Below are positions 45,701 to 54,715 of a DNA stretch of 64,000 bases, one piece after another (position 1 is the stretch's first letter; every line of letters begins with the position of its first letter). Position numbers and translations under genes: made by a program. This stretch comes from Pollutimonas thiosulfatoxidans (GTDB taxonomy: Bacteria; Pseudomonadota; Gammaproteobacteria; Burkholderiales; Burkholderiaceae_B). The notes beneath the pieces were generated by a model. That model saw only the letters and a list, made by a program, of their open reading frames with translations. It was not told the origin of the DNA and did no database searches. The stretch spans positions 1,860,001 to 1,924,000 of the forward strand of contig NZ_CP022987.1 of the NCBI RefSeq assembly GCF_004022565.1, read 5' to 3'.

Positions 45701-46280
45701 AGGCATACGCGAGAAGGAAACCGCCCTGACAGGCCGCGACCGCTTGCCCCTGACCCGCGCCGTAGCGGCCAACCTGGCCAAGCTGATGGCATACAAGGAC
45801 GAGTACGAGGTCGCGCGCTTGTATGCCGACCCGGCTTTCACAGATAAGCTGCGTGCCCAGTTCGACGGCGAACCCGGCAAGGACTACCAGTTGCACTTTC
45901 ACTTGGCGCCGCCGCTGTTTTCGAAAAAGAACGACAAGGGCGAACTGATCAAACGCAAGTACGGCCCCTGGATCATGTCGGCCTTCAAGGTGCTCGCACG
46001 GTTTAAAGGGCTACGCGGCACGCCGCTGGATCTCTTCGGCAAGACCCACGAGCGCCGTCAGGAAAGGCAGCTTATCGCCGACTACTTTGACCTCATCGAC
46101 GAATTCAAACGCAGCCTGACTCACCAGAACCTGGCCGCCGCCATCGAGCTTGCGAAGTTGCCGGACGATATCCGCGGCTTTGGCCACATCAAAGAGCGCA
46201 ACATGCAAGCTGCCGCGCAGCGGCGAGATCAGTTGCTGGACAGCTATCGGCAAGCTGCGCCGCTGGACAAGGTGGCCTGA
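42726..46280 (+). CDS. Indolepyruvate:ferredoxin oxidoreductase, fused IorA-IorB type
   Basis: The 1184-residue enzyme oxidatively decarboxylates aryl-2-oxoacids to acyl-CoA with ferredoxin as acceptor. Domains: IorA-like TPP-enzyme halves (about 25-640, with CSGCPHNTSTR near 457 and the GDGTYFHSGILA TPP region near 520), an iron-sulfur region (CEACGDCSVKSNC near 658, NKDFSCVNGFCPSF), then the IorB gamma domain from about 743 (GILVTGIGGTGVVTIGGLL, MAGLAQKGGAVLSHV) and a C-terminal helical extension. Proteobacteria often carry this single-chain form. AGGAG precedes the ATG at 42726. It is convergent with the liv transporter genes, which may import amino-acid precursors. Confidence 0.9.
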   Translation: MNAPLDQAVLSALGTVTLDDKYTLEKGRAYMSGTQALVRLPMLQKARDRRAGLNTAGFISGYRGSPLGALDQALWKAKTHLADNDIVFQPGLNEDLAATSVWGTQQVTLYPDATRDGVFGMWYGKGPGVDRSMDVFKHANSAGTSPHGGVLLLAGDDHGAKSSTVAHQSEHDFQAAGIPVLYPANVQEYLDYGLHGWAMSRYSGLWVAMKCVTEVVESTASVDIDPDRARIVIPQDFILPPDGLSIRWPDPPLVQEARLIDYKWYAALAYTRANKLNRIVIDAPQPRLGIMTAGKAYLDTRQALADLGLDEETCAQIGIRLMKVGCVWPLNAQDAREFATGLDEILVVEEKRQILEYALKEELYNWRDDVRPRVYGKFDEKDNAGGEWSVPRGQWLLPARGELSPALIAKAIARRLEQFQLPAQVRAGIAARIAIIDAKERELNTPTVTTDRKPWFCSGCPHNTSTRVPEGSRALAGIGCHYMSIWMDRNTATFSHMGGEGAAWIGQKSFTTEKHVFANLGDGTYFHSGILAIRAAIAANANITYKILYNDAVAMTGGQPVDGILKVTDVIAQVHAEGARKVVVVTDEPEKYQGMKLVGNPPVYHRDELDRVQRELREVEGTTVLVYDQTCATEKRRRRKRGTYPDPARRVFINDTVCEACGDCSVKSNCLSVEPLQTPLGVKRKINQSSCNKDFSCVNGFCPSFITAEGAQLRRPDKQAGKAALPDVALPQPELPAIADTYGILVTGIGGTGVVTIGGLLGMAAHLEGKGVTVLDMAGLAQKGGAVLSHVQIAHQPDDIHATRVATGEAQVIIGCDAIVSTASDVLSRAQNGLTRAAINTARIPTAQFIHNPKWEFPAASSERLLSDAMGSLCQFLDANALALHVLGDAIYANPLLLGYAWQQGWIPLSHDSLMRAIELNGVMIENNRIAFEWGRAAAHLGASALMPAGTPATAQLISMPETLTATLERNRVWLTDYQHARYAQRYLDAVQGIREKETALTGRDRLPLTRAVAANLAKLMAYKDEYEVARLYADPAFTDKLRAQFDGEPGKDYQLHFHLAPPLFSKKNDKGELIKRKYGPWIMSAFKVLARFKGLRGTPLDLFGKTHERRQERQLIADYFDLIDEFKRSLTHQNLAAAIELAKLPDDIRGFGHIKERNMQAAAQRRDQLLDSYRQAAPLDKVA

Positions 46281-46290
46281 AAGCGGGGCC

Positions 46291-47040
46291 CTACAAGGCC
46301 AGATAGGCTTGCCGGATCTGCACGTTGTCTTGCAATGCGGCCATGGTCGAGGTGTGGCGAATCTGGCCCTTCTCGAGCACGTAGGCGCGGTCTGATACCC
46401 AGGCCGCAAAATGAATGTTTTGCTCGGACAGCAAGACGCTTGCGCCGCGCGCCTTCAGTGCCAAGATCATCTCGGCCATCTGTTCGATGATAAGTGGCGC
46501 AACACCTTCCGAGGGCTCGTCCAGCAGCAGCACGAAGGGATTGCCCATCAGGGTGCGCGCTACCGTCAGCATCTGCTGCTCGCCGCCGCTAAGCGTGCCG
46601 GCCTGCCGATGCTGCATGTCGGCCAGGTTGGGAAACAGCTCAAGCACCGCGTCCAGCGACCAGTTCAGCCCCGCGCCACCATCGGGCCAGACGCGTTCGG
46701 CCTGCCGTCCTGTCATCAGGTTTTCGCGTACTGTCAGCTCAGTGAAAACACGCCGATCTTCCGGCACGTAGCCCAGGCCCAGCCTGGCTATTTGATAAGG
46801 CTGCAGTCGGTCTATGGCATGCCCCATGAATTGCAGCCGGCCCACACGGGACGGCAGCAGGCCCATGATGGACTTCAGTGTGGTCGACTTGCCCGCCCCG
46901 TTGCGCCCCATCAAGGCCACGACTTCGCCGCGCCTGACTTCCAGGCCTATGTCATGCAAGATGTGTGCAGCGCCATACCAGGCATTAAGCCCATCCACGG
47001 CCAACAAGGGCGCGCCCTGAGGTTCCGTTACGGTGCTCAT
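46291..47040 (-). CDS. livF: Branched-chain amino-acid-type ABC transporter ATPase LivF
   Basis: The 249-residue ATPase has Walker A GRNGAGKST, signature LSGGEQQML and Walker B VLLLDEPSEGVAPLI. The EGVAPLI extension and short length are typical of LivF. It powers uptake with LivG. Its ATG overlaps the livG stop (ATGA). Last gene of the livK-livHM-livG-livF operon and only 10 bases from the convergent oxidoreductase gene. Confidence 0.92.
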   Translation of the reverse strand: MSTVTEPQGAPLLAVDGLNAWYGAAHILHDIGLEVRRGEVVALMGRNGAGKSTTLKSIMGLLPSRVGRLQFMGHAIDRLQPYQIARLGLGYVPEDRRVFTELTVRENLMTGRQAERVWPDGGAGLNWSLDAVLELFPNLADMQHRQAGTLSGGEQQMLTVARTLMGNPFVLLLDEPSEGVAPLIIEQMAEMILALKARGASVLLSEQNIHFAAWVSDRAYVLEKGQIRHTSTMAALQDNVQIRQAYLAL

Positions 47041-47813
47041 GGCAAGGTTTCCTTATTGGCATCCTGAAAACTGCGACCGGTGCCGAAATACACCTCCTGC
47101 ACTTTGGGGTGACGGCGCACTTCCTCGACACTGCCCTGGGCTATCAACTGGCCCCGAGCCAGCACAATCACGCGGTCGGCGTAAGCAAACACGACGTCCA
47201 TGCTGTGCTCGGTGAACAGCACAGCCATGTTGCGTTCCCGGACCAGTTTCTTTACCAGACCCACCAAGGCATTGCGCTCGGCAGGCGCCATGCCGGCAGT
47301 GGGTTCGTCCATCAGCAGCAAGCGCGGGCTTCCGGCCAGACTCATCGCCAATTCCACACGCTTCACATCGCCGTAGGCCAGTTCCTTGCAAGGTCGCGTG
47401 GCCTGCTCGCTCATGCCGACCTGTTGCAGCAGCGCCCTGGCCTCTTGCACATACAGGTCGCGGGCGGAGCGCCAGAACGAATAAACCTTTCTGCGATGCG
47501 CGATCAAGGCCGTTTGCACATTCTCAAGCACAGTCAGCGAGGGAAAGGTAGCGGCAATCTGGAAGCTGCGTCCGACCCCCAAACGGGCGATCTTGCGCGA
47601 CGGCATGCCCAGCAGCTCTGTGCCCTGCAACTTCACGGAACCGCGGGTAGCGGGCAATTGCCCGCCGACCATATTGAAGGTGGTGGACTTGCCGGCTCCG
47701 TTCGGCCCGATCAGCGCCAGCAGCTCGCCCTCGTGCAGATCAAACCCGATATCATCAACCGCAGTATTGCCGCCGAACCGCTTGACCAGGCCACGTACTT
47801 CAAGGAGAGCCAT
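47037..47813 (-). CDS. livG: Branched-chain amino-acid-type ABC transporter ATPase LivG
   Basis: The 258-residue ATPase has Walker A GPNGAGKSTTFNMVGG, a degenerate signature ELAYGDVKRVELAMSL and Walker B LLLMDEPTAGMAPAE, all typical of LivG. ATG at 47813 follows AGGAGG, which is decisive over the longer open frame. It overlaps the livHM gene by 14 bases, so translation is coupled. Confidence 0.92.
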   Translation of the reverse strand: MALLEVRGLVKRFGGNTAVDDIGFDLHEGELLALIGPNGAGKSTTFNMVGGQLPATRGSVKLQGTELLGMPSRKIARLGVGRSFQIAATFPSLTVLENVQTALIAHRRKVYSFWRSARDLYVQEARALLQQVGMSEQATRPCKELAYGDVKRVELAMSLAGSPRLLLMDEPTAGMAPAERNALVGLVKKLVRERNMAVLFTEHSMDVVFAYADRVIVLARGQLIAQGSVEEVRRHPKVQEVYFGTGRSFQDANKETLP

Positions 47814-49692
47814 GTTGCCTCCTGGTTGCCAGCAAACCACCCGCATATCCGGCAATGCCTTGCGGAAATGCCAACACGATCAACAAAATCACCGCGCCGA
47901 ACAAGGCTCGCCAGTACTCTGTGATTCCCACGAAGTAGTCTTGCATCAGGGTAAAGATGGCAGCCCCCACTACGGGTCCGAACAGCGTTTGTATGCCACC
48001 CAACAAAACCATGACCAGGCCATCAACCGACTTGCCCACCGTAATGACCTCCGGCGACGTACTGCCTTTGGAGAAAACGTAAAGCGCACCGGCCAGGCCG
48101 GCAAATGTTCCGGCCACGATGAAGGCGGTCCATTGAACGCCCTTCGTATGTACGCCAATGGCATCTGCTCGCAGGGCTGAGTCGCGCACGGCACGCAACA
48201 CATAGCCAAATGGCGCGTAAGCCATGCGTCTGACGACAAGGATGGCCAGCACCACGATGGCCAAGGTGAAGTAGTAATACGCCGTGCCCGAAAGCCAGGC
48301 TTCGGGCCAGATACCGACAATCCCGTTTGAGCCGCCTGTAACGTCATCCCATTGGTAGACCACAGACCACACGATTTGCGCAAACGCCAGCGTCAACATG
48401 GCCAGGTACACGCCGGTCAGGCGTATGCAAAACCAGCCGAACACCAGCGCCGCGATCGCAGCCACCACAGGCGCGGCGACGAAAGAACCCATCATGCCCA
48501 AGCCCGCCGACTTGAACAGCATGGCGGCGGCATACGCGCCAATACCAAAGTAAGCCGCATGCCCAAAAGAGGGCATCCCGCCCAGGCCCATCATGAAGTG
48601 CAGGCTGACGGCAAACAGCATGGCGACCAACATATCTTGTGCCAGCACAGCCGCATAGGGAAACATGCCGGACAGCAAGGGCAAGATGGCAAAAACGGCA
48701 ATCAGCACCACGGCAAATACGTGAAATGCCGTGGTGGGCGAGCGCAAGGGTGGATGCTGCTCGCCGCTGCCGCGCGCCATCGCCAGCGGCTTGCCGCAAA
48801 GTCCCCAGGGACGAAACACCAGCACGAGTGCCATGAAAATGAACTCAACGACCAGGGTCAACTTGGGAAAGGCGATGGTGATGCCGGCAAATTCAACGAT
48901 ACCCAGACCAATACACAGCGCCTTCAGTTGGGCAATGATCAGCGCTGCCAAGTAGGCGCCGGGTATCGAACCCATGCCGCCCACCACAACCACCACGAAG
49001 GCATCACCAATCAAGCTGAGGTCCAGCATCAGGCTGGCCGGCTGGCGGGGCAGTTGCAGGGCACCACCCAGCGCGGCCAAGCCAGCGCCCAGTGCGAAAA
49101 CCCCGGTAAACAGCCAAGCCTGGTTTACGCCCAGCGCCCCCAGCATGTCGCGATCTTGTGTGGCGGCGCGTATCAGGGTGCCCCAGCGGCTGCGCGTCAG
49201 CATCAGCCACAACACCAGCAGGACCAGTGGCCCCAGCACCATCAGGACCAGGTCATACAGCGGCAGATAGCGGTCGAACAGCGGGACGGCGCCTTCCAGC
49301 CCCGGCGCCAACGGGCCGAGCAGATCGTCCGGGCCCCAAAGCCATAGTGCCATGTCATTGAAGACCAGCACCAGGGCGAAAGTGGCCAATAACTGGAACA
49401 TCTCCGGCGCATGGTAAATGCGCCGCAACAGCAAGATCTCGATCAGCGCGCCCAGCGCCGCCACCAGCAGGGCGGCGGCCAGGATACTGCCCCAGAACCC
49501 CAATACACCGCCGCCCGTATATTGCACGATGGAATAGGCAATGTAGATGCCCAACATGTACAGCGACCCATGCGCAAAATTCACAATACGGGTGACGCCG
49601 AAAATCAGGGTCAGGCCGGCGGCCACCATGAACAGCGACGAGGCCTCCGCCAGGCCATTGAGGAACTGAACAATAAAACCGGTCAGGTTCAT
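47800..49692 (-). CDS. Fused LivH-LivM permease
   Basis: The 630-residue protein joins two permeases normally made separately. Residues 1-290 match LivH (LIFGVTRIVNFAHGSLYMLG, GMGSIPGAYLAALIIAQLKA). Residues about 320-620 match LivM (GLGGMPSFGHAAYFGIGAYA, GVYLAMLTLAFAQIVW, MVLLGGIQTLFGPVVGA). Together they form the membrane channel of a branched-chain amino-acid-type importer. A hydrophilic linker (MARGSGEQHPPLRS) near 305 joins them. The ATG at 49692 has no clear ribosome-binding site and sits 6 bases after a strong hairpin that follows livK. Confidence 0.88.
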   Translation of the reverse strand: MNLTGFIVQFLNGLAEASSLFMVAAGLTLIFGVTRIVNFAHGSLYMLGIYIAYSIVQYTGGGVLGFWGSILAAALLVAALGALIEILLLRRIYHAPEMFQLLATFALVLVFNDMALWLWGPDDLLGPLAPGLEGAVPLFDRYLPLYDLVLMVLGPLVLLVLWLMLTRSRWGTLIRAATQDRDMLGALGVNQAWLFTGVFALGAGLAALGGALQLPRQPASLMLDLSLIGDAFVVVVVGGMGSIPGAYLAALIIAQLKALCIGLGIVEFAGITIAFPKLTLVVEFIFMALVLVFRPWGLCGKPLAMARGSGEQHPPLRSPTTAFHVFAVVLIAVFAILPLLSGMFPYAAVLAQDMLVAMLFAVSLHFMMGLGGMPSFGHAAYFGIGAYAAAMLFKSAGLGMMGSFVAAPVVAAIAALVFGWFCIRLTGVYLAMLTLAFAQIVWSVVYQWDDVTGGSNGIVGIWPEAWLSGTAYYYFTLAIVVLAILVVRRMAYAPFGYVLRAVRDSALRADAIGVHTKGVQWTAFIVAGTFAGLAGALYVFSKGSTSPEVITVGKSVDGLVMVLLGGIQTLFGPVVGAAIFTLMQDYFVGITEYWRALFGAVILLIVLAFPQGIAGYAGGLLATRRQHGSP

Positions 49693-49698
49693 AATTTG

Positions 49699-49718
49699 AC
49701 GGCGCCCTAAGGCGCCGT
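49699..49718. other. Hairpin between livK and livHM
   Basis: ACGGCGCC (49699-49706) and GGCGCCGT (49711-49718) pair perfectly around a 4-base loop, a few bases after the livK stop. Placement suits mRNA 3'-end protection and partial termination to favour the binding protein over the permease. It also occupies the place where the livHM ribosome-binding site should be. Confidence 0.6.
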
Positions 49719-49726
49719 ATTAGATA

Positions 49727-50938
49727 TCAGTCGGCAGAGGCGGGACGCCATTGCCTGACCTGCTCGTCCGTCGGCTGGACGCTGGCGCCATCTGCGTAAT
49801 GGAAATCCGTCATGATGCCCTTGCCATCCTTGATGGCCAGCTTGCCAACATAGGCACCCATGGTCGACTGGTGATCGATGGCGCGGTAGGTAATGGGACC
49901 AAAGGGGGTGTCCAGTTGCAAGCCCTTGAATGCCTGCACCAGCGGTTCAGTATCCGTCGTGCCCGCCTTGGCAATACCAGCCGCCAATGACAGTATGGTG
50001 TTGTAGCCAACGACCGTACCCAGGCGCGGATAGTCGTTGAAGCGCTCCTGGTAGGCCTTCAGGAAAGCATCGTGCTCGGGTGTGTCGATGGCATACCAGG
50101 GGTAGCCGGTAACCACCCAGCCCACCGGAGTCTCTTTACCCAAGGGGTCAAGATACTCCGGCTCGCCAGTCAATAGGCTGACCACAGACAGGTCTTCGAA
50201 GAAATTGCGCTGCGTGCCGGCGCGCACGAACTTGGCCAGATCAGTAGCGAACAACACGTTGAACATGGCGTCCGGCTTGGCGTCGGCCAGCGCCTGCACC
50301 ACGTTGCCGGCGTCAATCTTGCCCAGCGGCGTGGCTTGCTCGGCCACGAACTCAACGTCCGGCTGCGCCTGCTTCAGCAGGGTCTTGAACGTGGCTACGG
50401 CTGACTGGCCATACTCGTAATTGGGATAGACGATCGCCCAACGCTTCTTGTTCATCTGGACAGCAGCGGGAATCAACATGGCGACCTGCATGTAGGTCGA
50501 GTTGCGCAGGCGGAAGGTGTAGTGGTTGCCCTCTTCCCACACGATTTTGTCCGTGAGGGGTTCGCTGGCCAGGAAGAACCGCTTCTGATGTTTGGCGAAG
50601 TCCGTGACAGCCAGGCCGATATGCGACAGGAAGGTGCCCGTCAGTACGTCGACCTTCTCGCGCGTGAGCAGCTCCTGAGCGGCTCGCACGGCATCGCCCG
50701 GGTTGGAGTTGTCGTCGGCAATAATCAGTTGCAGCTGCTTCCCGTTGACACCGCCCGCAGCGTTGATCTGCTCTACGGCCAGCTCCATGCCTTTCTTGTA
50801 GGGGCCGAGAAATGCAGGCTGGGTTTTGTAGCTGTTCAACTCACCGATTTTGATGACATCCTGCGCCAGCGTGCCGGTGTTCGAGAGCATCAGCGCAGCG
50901 GCGCTTAAGAGATACACAATAGACCTGGGGGAAAACAT
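49727..50938 (-). CDS. livK: Branched-chain amino-acid-type ABC transporter binding protein LivK
   Basis: The 403-residue precursor has a signal peptide ending TGTLA and the type-I periplasmic-binding fold (ELAVEQINAAGGVNGKQLQLII, GTFLSHIGLAVTDFAKH, FGPITYRAIDHQSTMG). It captures the substrate for LivHM-LivG-LivF. The substrate may be an amino acid, urea or an aromatic acid; the sequence does not decide. AGGA precedes the ATG at 50938. First gene of the operon, divergent from the LtaS-like gene. Confidence 0.9.
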   Translation of the reverse strand: MFSPRSIVYLLSAAALMLSNTGTLAQDVIKIGELNSYKTQPAFLGPYKKGMELAVEQINAAGGVNGKQLQLIIADDNSNPGDAVRAAQELLTREKVDVLTGTFLSHIGLAVTDFAKHQKRFFLASEPLTDKIVWEEGNHYTFRLRNSTYMQVAMLIPAAVQMNKKRWAIVYPNYEYGQSAVATFKTLLKQAQPDVEFVAEQATPLGKIDAGNVVQALADAKPDAMFNVLFATDLAKFVRAGTQRNFFEDLSVVSLLTGEPEYLDPLGKETPVGWVVTGYPWYAIDTPEHDAFLKAYQERFNDYPRLGTVVGYNTILSLAAGIAKAGTTDTEPLVQAFKGLQLDTPFGPITYRAIDHQSTMGAYVGKLAIKDGKGIMTDFHYADGASVQPTDEQVRQWRPASAD

Positions 50939-51057
50939 AAGAGAGTCCTGTACTGAGCAGAGCAGAAGAAAGAACGCAATAAATTGTACGCAATAACGGG
51001 CAGCACGAAAGGAATAAGCAATTACACTAGTGCGGTCCTGATTTTTATGCCCTACCC

Positions 51058-52965
51058 ATGCGCGACCTGAGCCTTCTGTTTATTGTAGCCAGCCTGTGTT
51101 TGCTGACGCTTAGCCGATGCCTGCTGGCGGCGTGGCAGTACCCGCGCGTGAAGCAGGCAGGCGGCATGGTACCCATACTGCGTGGGGGCCTGCGCATCGA
51201 CGCCAACCAGATCGCCATCATTGTCGGCATACCCCTGATGCTTGCGCCCTGGATCGGCCATTGGCCGATAGCCGTCGAGGTCACGGGCTGGTGGTTCCAG
51301 TTTGCGTGGTTCCTGTTGGTGCTGCTCGAGGTATCGACGCCTCAGTTTATCTACGAGTACGACACCCGGCCCAATCGCCTGTATGTCGAATATCTGAAGC
51401 ACCCCCGCGAAGTCTTCGGCATGCTATGGAAAGGCTACAAGCTCATGATTGTGGCTGCCGTGTTGGGGCTTGGGGCCGCGCTCTGGGCGGGCGCCGTCTT
51501 GTTCGGACAAGGGCAGCCCGACACGCTGATGGTGTGGTGGCAACGCATCGCCTTCACCCTGATTGTCGCGGTACTGGTCTTTCTGGCCATACGAGGCACC
51601 CTGGGACATCGGCCCATCAATCCGTCCACGGTCGCCTACTGCGGCGACAGCATGCTGAACACCTTGCCGCTCAATTCCCTCTACAGCGTGGCCTACGCCA
51701 TCTACAGCATGAAGAACGAGCGGTCCGCGGCCGATGTCTATGGTCACATGCCCGCCCAAGAGATGCACGATATCGTCAGGAAAGGCGCCGGGCTGCAACC
51801 CGGGCCGGACGACATACCCACGCTACATAGCCATGTGCCGACCTCCACGCGTGCCCGCCCGCTTAATGTCGTGATGATCGTGGAAGAAAGCCTGGGCGCC
51901 CAGTTCGTAGGAAACTTAGGCGGTGCCGCGCTGACCCCCTGCCTTGATGCCTTGGCCGCTACGGCATGGAACTTCACACGGGCCTATGCCACCGGCACCC
52001 GCTCCGTGCGTGGGTTGGAAGCCGTCGTCGCCGGCTTTCCGCCCACCATATCGGATGCGGCCTTGCGCTTGTCGGGCGCGCAAAGCAACTTCTTCACCCT
52101 GGCGCAGGTATTGAAGCAGCAGGGCTACCGCTCGCGTTTCATCTACGGCGGGGAAGCGCATTTCGACAACATGAAAAGCTTCTTTCTGGGCAATGGTTTC
52201 GATGAGCTTTACGACCTGCCCACATTCCGGAACCCCGCTTTCGTGGGCACCTGGGGCGCCAGCGATGAAGACATGTTCAACCAGTTGCACAGCCTGCTGG
52301 ACGAAGCTGGCGATCAGCCCACCTTTACCTTGGCCTTTTCCGTCAGCAACCACTCGCCCTGGGAATATCCAGCGGGGCGTATCGACCCGGATGGCGATCC
52401 GGCCACAGTGGAAAACACCGTCCGATACGCCGACTGGGCCATTGGTCAGTTTTTCGATCGGGCGCGCAAGTCAGACTACTGGAAAGACACGCTCTTCCTG
52501 GTTGTTGCCGACCATGATTCGCGCGTCGGCGGGGCCAGCCTGGTGCCTTTGCGGCATTTCCACATACCGGCCTTGATCGTCGGCGCAGACGTCGTGCCGC
52601 GACGCGACGACAGGTTGATCAGCCAGATCGACCTGCCGACCACGCTGCTTTCCCTGATGGGGCTCGCCTGCGATCACCCCATGATAGGACATGACCTGAC
52701 GGGCGAAGGCGGCGGAAGAGCGATGATGCAATACAGCGAAAACTATGGGTACTTGAAGAACGACGCCCTGGTGGTGCTTGAACCGCACCGCGATGCCACG
52801 CAATATCAGTACACCGCGCCGGCAAGCTATACGCCCATGGCGCTCGACCCGGCGCTGGCCCGTGAGGCGCTGGCTCATGTCTTATGGCCCAACCATGTTT
52901 ATCAGAACCAGGCTTATACCTTGCCGGAACTACGCACGCCGGCACGATACAATACTGACAACTAA
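51058..52965 (+). CDS. LtaS/OpgB-like membrane sulfatase-fold phosphotransferase
   Basis: The 635-residue protein has about five N-terminal membrane helices (1-200) and a C-terminal periplasmic alkaline-phosphatase-superfamily domain. Metal and nucleophile motifs are visible: [10 protein letters not shown] (acidic ligand), [12 protein letters not shown] (Thr nucleophile region), VADHDSR (Asp-His metal pair) and the RHFHIPALI histidine. Relatives transfer phosphoglycerol or phosphoethanolamine from membrane lipids onto glycans (LtaS in Gram-positives, OpgB or EptA in Gram-negatives). The acceptor here is unknown. It lies 11 bases before the TerC-type gene and is divergent from livK. Confidence 0.87.
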   Translation: MRDLSLLFIVASLCLLTLSRCLLAAWQYPRVKQAGGMVPILRGGLRIDANQIAIIVGIPLMLAPWIGHWPIAVEVTGWWFQFAWFLLVLLEVSTPQFIYEYDTRPNRLYVEYLKHPREVFGMLWKGYKLMIVAAVLGLGAALWAGAVLFGQGQPDTLMVWWQRIAFTLIVAVLVFLAIRGTLGHRPINPSTVAYCGDSMLNTLPLNSLYSVAYAIYSMKNERSAADVYGHMPAQEMHDIVRKGAGLQPGPDDIPTLHSHVPTSTRARPLNVVMIVEESLGAQFVGNLGGAALTPCLDALAATAWNFTRAYATGTRSVRGLEAVVAGFPPTISDAALRLSGAQSNFFTLAQVLKQQGYRSRFIYGGEAHFDNMKSFFLGNGFDELYDLPTFRNPAFVGTWGASDEDMFNQLHSLLDEAGDQPTFTLAFSVSNHSPWEYPAGRIDPDGDPATVENTVRYADWAIGQFFDRARKSDYWKDTLFLVVADHDSRVGGASLVPLRHFHIPALIVGADVVPRRDDRLISQIDLPTTLLSLMGLACDHPMIGHDLTGEGGGRAMMQYSENYGYLKNDALVVLEPHRDATQYQYTAPASYTPMALDPALAREALAHVLWPNHVYQNQAYTLPELRTPARYNTDN

Positions 52966-52976
52966 CTGAAAGAGAC

Positions 52977-54560
52977 ATGCTGATGGAGCTGCTGCTAGAC
53001 CCGACGATGTGGGTCGGCTTGCTGACACTGGTCGTCCTGGAAATCGTCCTGGGCATCGACAACCTGATTTTCATCGCCATACTGGCCGACAAGCTCCCGC
53101 CCGCGCAGCGTGATCGCGCACGCGTCATTGGCCTGTCGCTTGCGTTGATCATGCGACTGGGCTTGCTGTCCGTCATCTCGTGGCTGTTCCAGCTGACGCA
53201 ACCGCTGTTCTCGCTGGGGGCCATGGCCTTCTCGGGGCGCGACCTGATCCTGATCGCAGGCGGGTTCTTTCTGGTGCTGAAAGCCACGATGGAAATGCAC
53301 GAGCGCGTCGAGAGCAAGGCGGAAAAGGCCTCAGGCTCGCACATCTATGCCAGCTTCTGGGTAATTGTGACGCAGATCGTGGTGTTGGATGCCGTGTTCT
53401 CGCTGGATGCTGTGATTACCGCCGTCGGCATGGTCGATCACCTGGAAGTCATGATGGCCGCCGTCATCATTGCCATGGGTGTCATGCTGGTCGCTTCGCG
53501 CCCGCTGACCCGCTTCGTCAACGCGCATCCCACGGTCGTGATCCTGTGCCTGGGATTCCTGCTGATGATAGGCTTTGCGCTGATCGCCGAAGGGTTTGGC
53601 TTCAAAGTGCCCAAAGGCTACCTGTACGCGGCCATCGGTTTTTCCGTCGTCATCGAATCCCTTAACCAGCTTGCCCGCCGCAACCGGGCCAGCCGCCAGG
53701 CGCAGCGTCCAATGCGCGAACGCACGGCCGAGGGCATACTGCGCATGCTGGGCAAGCGGCAACACGATGAAGGCGAGCCCGCGGCTGACCCGCACGCCCA
53801 GATTGAAGAAGCACCCTTCGGTGCCGAAGAGCGCAACATGGTCAGCGGCGTACTGCGTCTGGCCGATCGCAATGTGCGCTCCATCATGACACCGCGCAAT
53901 GATGTTACCTGGATCAATCTGGACGACGACGCGCAAACCTTGCGCAAGCAAGTCAGCCAATCACCCCATGGCTTCTTTCCCGTCTGCCGCGGTTCGCTGG
54001 ACGACATTGTCGGTACCGCACGTTCCAAGGACATCATCGCAGAACTGCTGCGGCAAGGGCGCCTGGACGAGCGCAAGCTGCGTCCCCCCATATTGGTACA
54101 CGACACCATCGGCATCCTGGACCTGATGAATACGCTTAAGTCGGCGCGTGGACAACTCGTGCTGGTTATCGACGAGTTCGGGACAGTGGAAGGCCTGGTA
54201 ACGCCGATCGACGTTTTTGAGGCCATCGCGGGCGACTTCCCCGATGAAGACGAGGCACCGGACATCATTGCCGACGGCAACGACCGCTGGATCGTTGATG
54301 GCGCTGCCGACCTGCACCAATTTGAACAAACGCTGGAGACCGAAGGCCTGACGGACGATACGGACGAATACAGCACGTTGGCCGGCTATATGCTGCGCCG
54401 GTTTGGACGCCTTCCCGAGGTCGGCGAGGCCCTGAGCTTCGAGCGGCCCGAGGCCAATTATCGATTTCAGGTCTTGCAACTGAAAGGCCGGCGCATCGCC
54501 AAGGTCCTGGTGCAACGGACCTTACCCGATGGACCACTGGAAGCGCCAGACGCAGCGTAA
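52977..54560 (+). CDS. TerC-CBS-CorC domain membrane protein
   Basis: The 527-residue protein fuses a seven-helix TerC/Alx-type membrane domain (1-230; [34 protein letters not shown] with the conserved metal-coordinating Asp residues) to two CBS domains (about 295-420, [29 protein letters not shown]) and a C-terminal CorC/HlyC domain (445-515). TerC proteins export manganese or help metal-load secreted proteins; CBS/CorC parts usually sense nucleotides or ions. The layout matches E. coli YegH/YoaE. It ends 35 bases before tRNA-Pro. Confidence 0.9.
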   Translation: MLMELLLDPTMWVGLLTLVVLEIVLGIDNLIFIAILADKLPPAQRDRARVIGLSLALIMRLGLLSVISWLFQLTQPLFSLGAMAFSGRDLILIAGGFFLVLKATMEMHERVESKAEKASGSHIYASFWVIVTQIVVLDAVFSLDAVITAVGMVDHLEVMMAAVIIAMGVMLVASRPLTRFVNAHPTVVILCLGFLLMIGFALIAEGFGFKVPKGYLYAAIGFSVVIESLNQLARRNRASRQAQRPMRERTAEGILRMLGKRQHDEGEPAADPHAQIEEAPFGAEERNMVSGVLRLADRNVRSIMTPRNDVTWINLDDDAQTLRKQVSQSPHGFFPVCRGSLDDIVGTARSKDIIAELLRQGRLDERKLRPPILVHDTIGILDLMNTLKSARGQLVLVIDEFGTVEGLVTPIDVFEAIAGDFPDEDEAPDIIADGNDRWIVDGAADLHQFEQTLETEGLTDDTDEYSTLAGYMLRRFGRLPEVGEALSFERPEANYRFQVLQLKGRRIAKVLVQRTLPDGPLEAPDAA

Positions 54561-54595
54561 GACTTTGTGCTATATTAGCTGGCTTGGCAGTAATT

Positions 54596-54672
<77 letters not shown>

Positions 54673-54679
54673 ATACATC

Positions 54680-54712
54680 AAGGGCTTACAAGACTATGTC
54701 TTGTAAGCCCTT
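54680..54712 (+). terminator. Strong hairpin after tRNA-Pro, probably bidirectional
   Basis: AAGGGCTTACAAGAC (54680-54694) and GTCTTGTAAGCCCTT (54698-54712) pair perfectly around a 3-base loop, followed by GTCTTATT. It ends the tRNA-Pro transcript and, read leftward, the operon ending in the PCC-domain gene 4 bases away. Confidence 0.8.
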
Positions 54713-54715
54713 GTC

